DNA of 6,731 nucleotides from an uncultured Ruminiclostridium sp. Lineage in GTDB: Bacteria; Bacillota; Clostridia; Oscillospirales; Ruminococcaceae. The notes under the pieces were generated by a model, which saw only the letters and a program-made list of their open reading frames with translations, was not told the origin of the DNA and did not search any database. The DNA lies in contig CAJUQV010000049.1 in assembly GCA_910588335.1 (NCBI GenBank), forward strand, positions 1-6,731. Direction: 5' to 3'. Position numbers and translations under genes: made by a program. How positions within the stretch are numbered: position 1 is the stretch's first letter; every line of letters starts with the position of its first letter. Below, piece by piece: positions 6,027-6,731 of the stretch.

Positions 6027-6229
6027 TAAATTTTATCGGGAAAGGCGGCGAGTCCAATGGAAACAGAATCTTGTAATTGCGAATTGTGGCTCGCAATTAT
6101 GTAAGACTGAGGATTAAGCAAGCGCGCGGAGCCTTGGCTCAAACGGTCACAGAGCTTCACAAGCGGCTTTGACTGGAACATTTAGTTCAAAATGAATATC
6201 TTACATAACCGACCCAATTCAGACAACAA

Positions 6230-6289
6230 ATATATGGCGCGGATTTTCCGCGGAACCGCCTCACGGCGATGAAATACAAAGCCATATGT
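6230..6289 (+). other. Three-way junction in the large RNA
   Basis: A closing helix (6230-6238 with 6281-6289, core ATATGGC/GCCATAT) encloses two GC-rich hairpins: GCGGA/TCCGC (6239-6243 with 6247-6251) and CGCC/GGCG (6257-6260 with 6265-6268). A purine-rich linker joins them to the closing helix. Confidence 0.6.
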
Positions 6290-6329
6290 ATGTAATATAC
6301 AGCTACCCGTATAGGCAGGAGTGATTCCA

Positions 6330-6374
6330 ATGATAACTTTAAACCTTTTGATCAGAATCATCATTGACGAATGA
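6330..6374 (+). CDS. Possible 14-codon peptide within the large RNA
   Basis: AGGAG at 6317-6321 lies 8 bases before an ATG that opens MITLNLLIRIIIDE and then TGA. The spacing is ideal and the peptide is hydrophobic, but its length gives no statistical support. The start codon falls inside a potential 7-bp helix (6328-6334 with 6360-6366), so translation would be structure-dependent. It may be chance. Confidence 0.2.
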   Translation: MITLNLLIRIIIDE

Positions 6375-6424
6375 AAAGCGAGGATTACGCCAATGTACTG
6401 CTTAGTTTAACAATTGAATATTCT

Positions 6425-6455
6425 AACTCCCCCGAATAAAGTTCGGGGGAGTTTT
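6425..6455 (+). terminator. Intrinsic terminator of the large RNA
   Basis: A perfect 12-bp stem (6425-6436 with 6442-6453, five C-G pairs in a row) with a 5-base loop TAAAG is followed by T residues (6452-6455) and an AT-rich stretch. The U-tract is short, so efficiency may be moderate. On the minus strand the hairpin is equally stable but lacks a U-tract. Confidence 0.8.
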
Positions 6456-6471
6456 AACTTATCTTAGGAGT

Positions 6472-6537
6472 TCAAGCGCAGTTCACGAGGCAGAGTAAAA
6501 AACATAGCGTTAATGCAAAAGAAGCGGATATACGCAA
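6472..6537 (-). CDS. Possible 21-residue hydrophobic peptide
   Basis: From TTG at 6537 the frame reads M-R-I-S-A-S-F-A-L-T-L-C-F-L-L-C-L-V-N-C-A and stops with TGA. It resembles a bare signal peptide: one basic residue, a hydrophobic core and a Cys at a lipobox-like position (LVNC, although Asn at -1 is unusual). Upstream lie a strong GGAGG (6553-6557) and an extended -10 box. The gap from GGAGG to TTG is 15 bases, longer than normal, and no ATG is available. It could be a secreted or membrane micropeptide, the remnant of a lipoprotein gene, or chance. Confidence 0.25.
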   Translation of the reverse strand: MRISASFALTLCFLLCLVNCA

Positions 6538-6574
6538 TATTTTTTTATCTATCCTCCTCTCCTGTTACTTTTTT

Positions 6575-6583
6575 ATTTTACCA
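6575..6583 (-). promoter_or_regulatory. Possible extended -10 promoter, leftward
   Basis: TGG followed by TAAAAT on the minus strand forms an extended -10 element, with a poor AT-rich -35 region. Its start near 6568 would fall about 10 bases before GGAGG at 6553-6557, making a compact unit with the 21-codon frame. The same TGGTAAAATAA string occurs in the plus-strand promoter at 6716-6726. Confidence 0.3.
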
Positions 6584-6640
6584 TATTTTTATCTTTTTAT
6601 ATTTATATTTTTAAAATTTTCAGTAGATTACATTTACTAA

Positions 6641-6689
6641 TTTTAAAATTTTTGCAAGTTTTAAAAAAAAACTTGCAAAAATTTTAAAA
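6641..6689. repeat. Perfect 22-bp inverted repeat
   Basis: Arms 6641-6662 and 6668-6689 are exact reverse complements around a 5-base A loop. They are AT-rich with a TTGCAAG core. The repeat ends 6 bases before the -35 box of the outward promoter, so it could be an operator or insulator. As RNA it would form a long hairpin with T- and A-tracts, a bidirectional terminator-like shape. Confidence 0.75.
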
Positions 6690-6695
6690 AAACTA

Positions 6696-6724
6696 TTGCA
6701 AAAACGAAAAAAATGTGGTAAAAT
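6696..6724 (+). promoter_or_regulatory. Strong promoter reading out of the window
   Basis: TTGCAA (6696-6701), 17-base A-rich spacer, TAAAAT (6719-6724) with TGG directly upstream as an extended -10. Its transcript would start near 6731, so the controlled gene lies beyond the right edge and cannot be named. Confidence 0.75.
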
Positions 6725-6731
6725 AAATTTT

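Larger units (their letters stand above)
5532..6456 (+). ncRNA. Candidate large structured noncoding RNA (about 925 nt)
   Basis: A strong promoter and a plus-strand terminator bracket about 925 bases with no plausible protein gene; the only minus-strand frames are about 60 codons, lack good ribosome binding sites and have no familiar content. The stretch is rich in exact complementary segments. These include a 9-bp stem with one bulge (5588-5597/5633-5641), hairpins at 5677-5692 and 5704-5713 (GGAA tetraloop), a domain closed by 5751-5758/5858-5865, a 6-bp hairpin with a complementary partner for its loop (5975-6026), a 9-bp hairpin 6074-6099, and a three-way junction 6230-6289. Purine-rich single-stranded linkers (GAAA, GGAA, ACAAA) between helices are typical of large folded RNAs. 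Size is in the range of the GOLLD, ROOL and OLE classes, but no diagnostic motif was recognised. It is not tmRNA, RNase P RNA, SRP RNA or a group II intron as far as I can see. Confidence 0.65.

Noticed and set aside
5978..6364. Two minus-strand frames of 67 and 60 codons
   Set aside because: They lie antisense to the structured RNA, lack good ribosome sites and domains, and cross several perfect stems.
1..6731. CRISPR array, transposon ends or attachment sites
   Set aside because: No regularly spaced repeats, no transposase or integrase frame, and no paired terminal repeats with target duplications were seen.

Overview
The window looks like a chromosomal segment of an anaerobic Firmicute of the Clostridia type (Oscillospiraceae or Lachnospiraceae-like). 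This is inferred from sigma-A promoters with 17-bp spacers, strong AGGAG-type ribosome binding sites, AT-rich spacers, a DUF1292-family acidic protein, half-length TauE/SafE permease subunits and a large cytoplasmic GH2 beta-galactosidase. No mobile element, tRNA, rRNA or CRISPR array was found.

All four convincing protein genes lie on the minus strand. Reading in their direction (right to left), a near-perfect promoter (5361-5389) drives an acidic DUF1292 protein (4891-5238). A GC-rich structured stretch follows (about 4800-4613) and ends in a textbook intrinsic terminator; I interpret it as a small structured RNA, possibly 6S RNA. Next come two translationally coupled genes (4082-4426 and 3738-4085), each encoding one four-helix half of a TauE/SafE-type anion permease and read from their own promoter (4487-4515). 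Last is a 1147-residue GH2 beta-galactosidase (177-3620) with its own promoter (3701-3729) and a hairpin leader. It lacks a secretion signal and probably cleaves imported galactosides in the cytoplasm. The left 176 bases hold no recognisable gene.

The right quarter (5400-6731) has no ordinary protein gene, yet it is not featureless. A plus-strand promoter with an extended -10 box (5497-5525) points into about 925 bases that lack a credible long ORF, contain many perfect stem-loops, a possible pseudoknot and a three-way junction, and end at a 12-bp hairpin followed by T residues (6425-6455). This has the layout of a large, ornate, autonomous noncoding RNA and is the main discovery candidate here. 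Its length is in the range of the GOLLD, ROOL and OLE classes, but I cannot assign it to any of them by eye.

Beyond it are a possible 21-codon hydrophobic peptide gene on the minus strand (6472-6537), a perfect 22-bp inverted repeat (6641-6689), and a strong plus-strand promoter (6696-6724) that fires out of the window towards an unseen gene.
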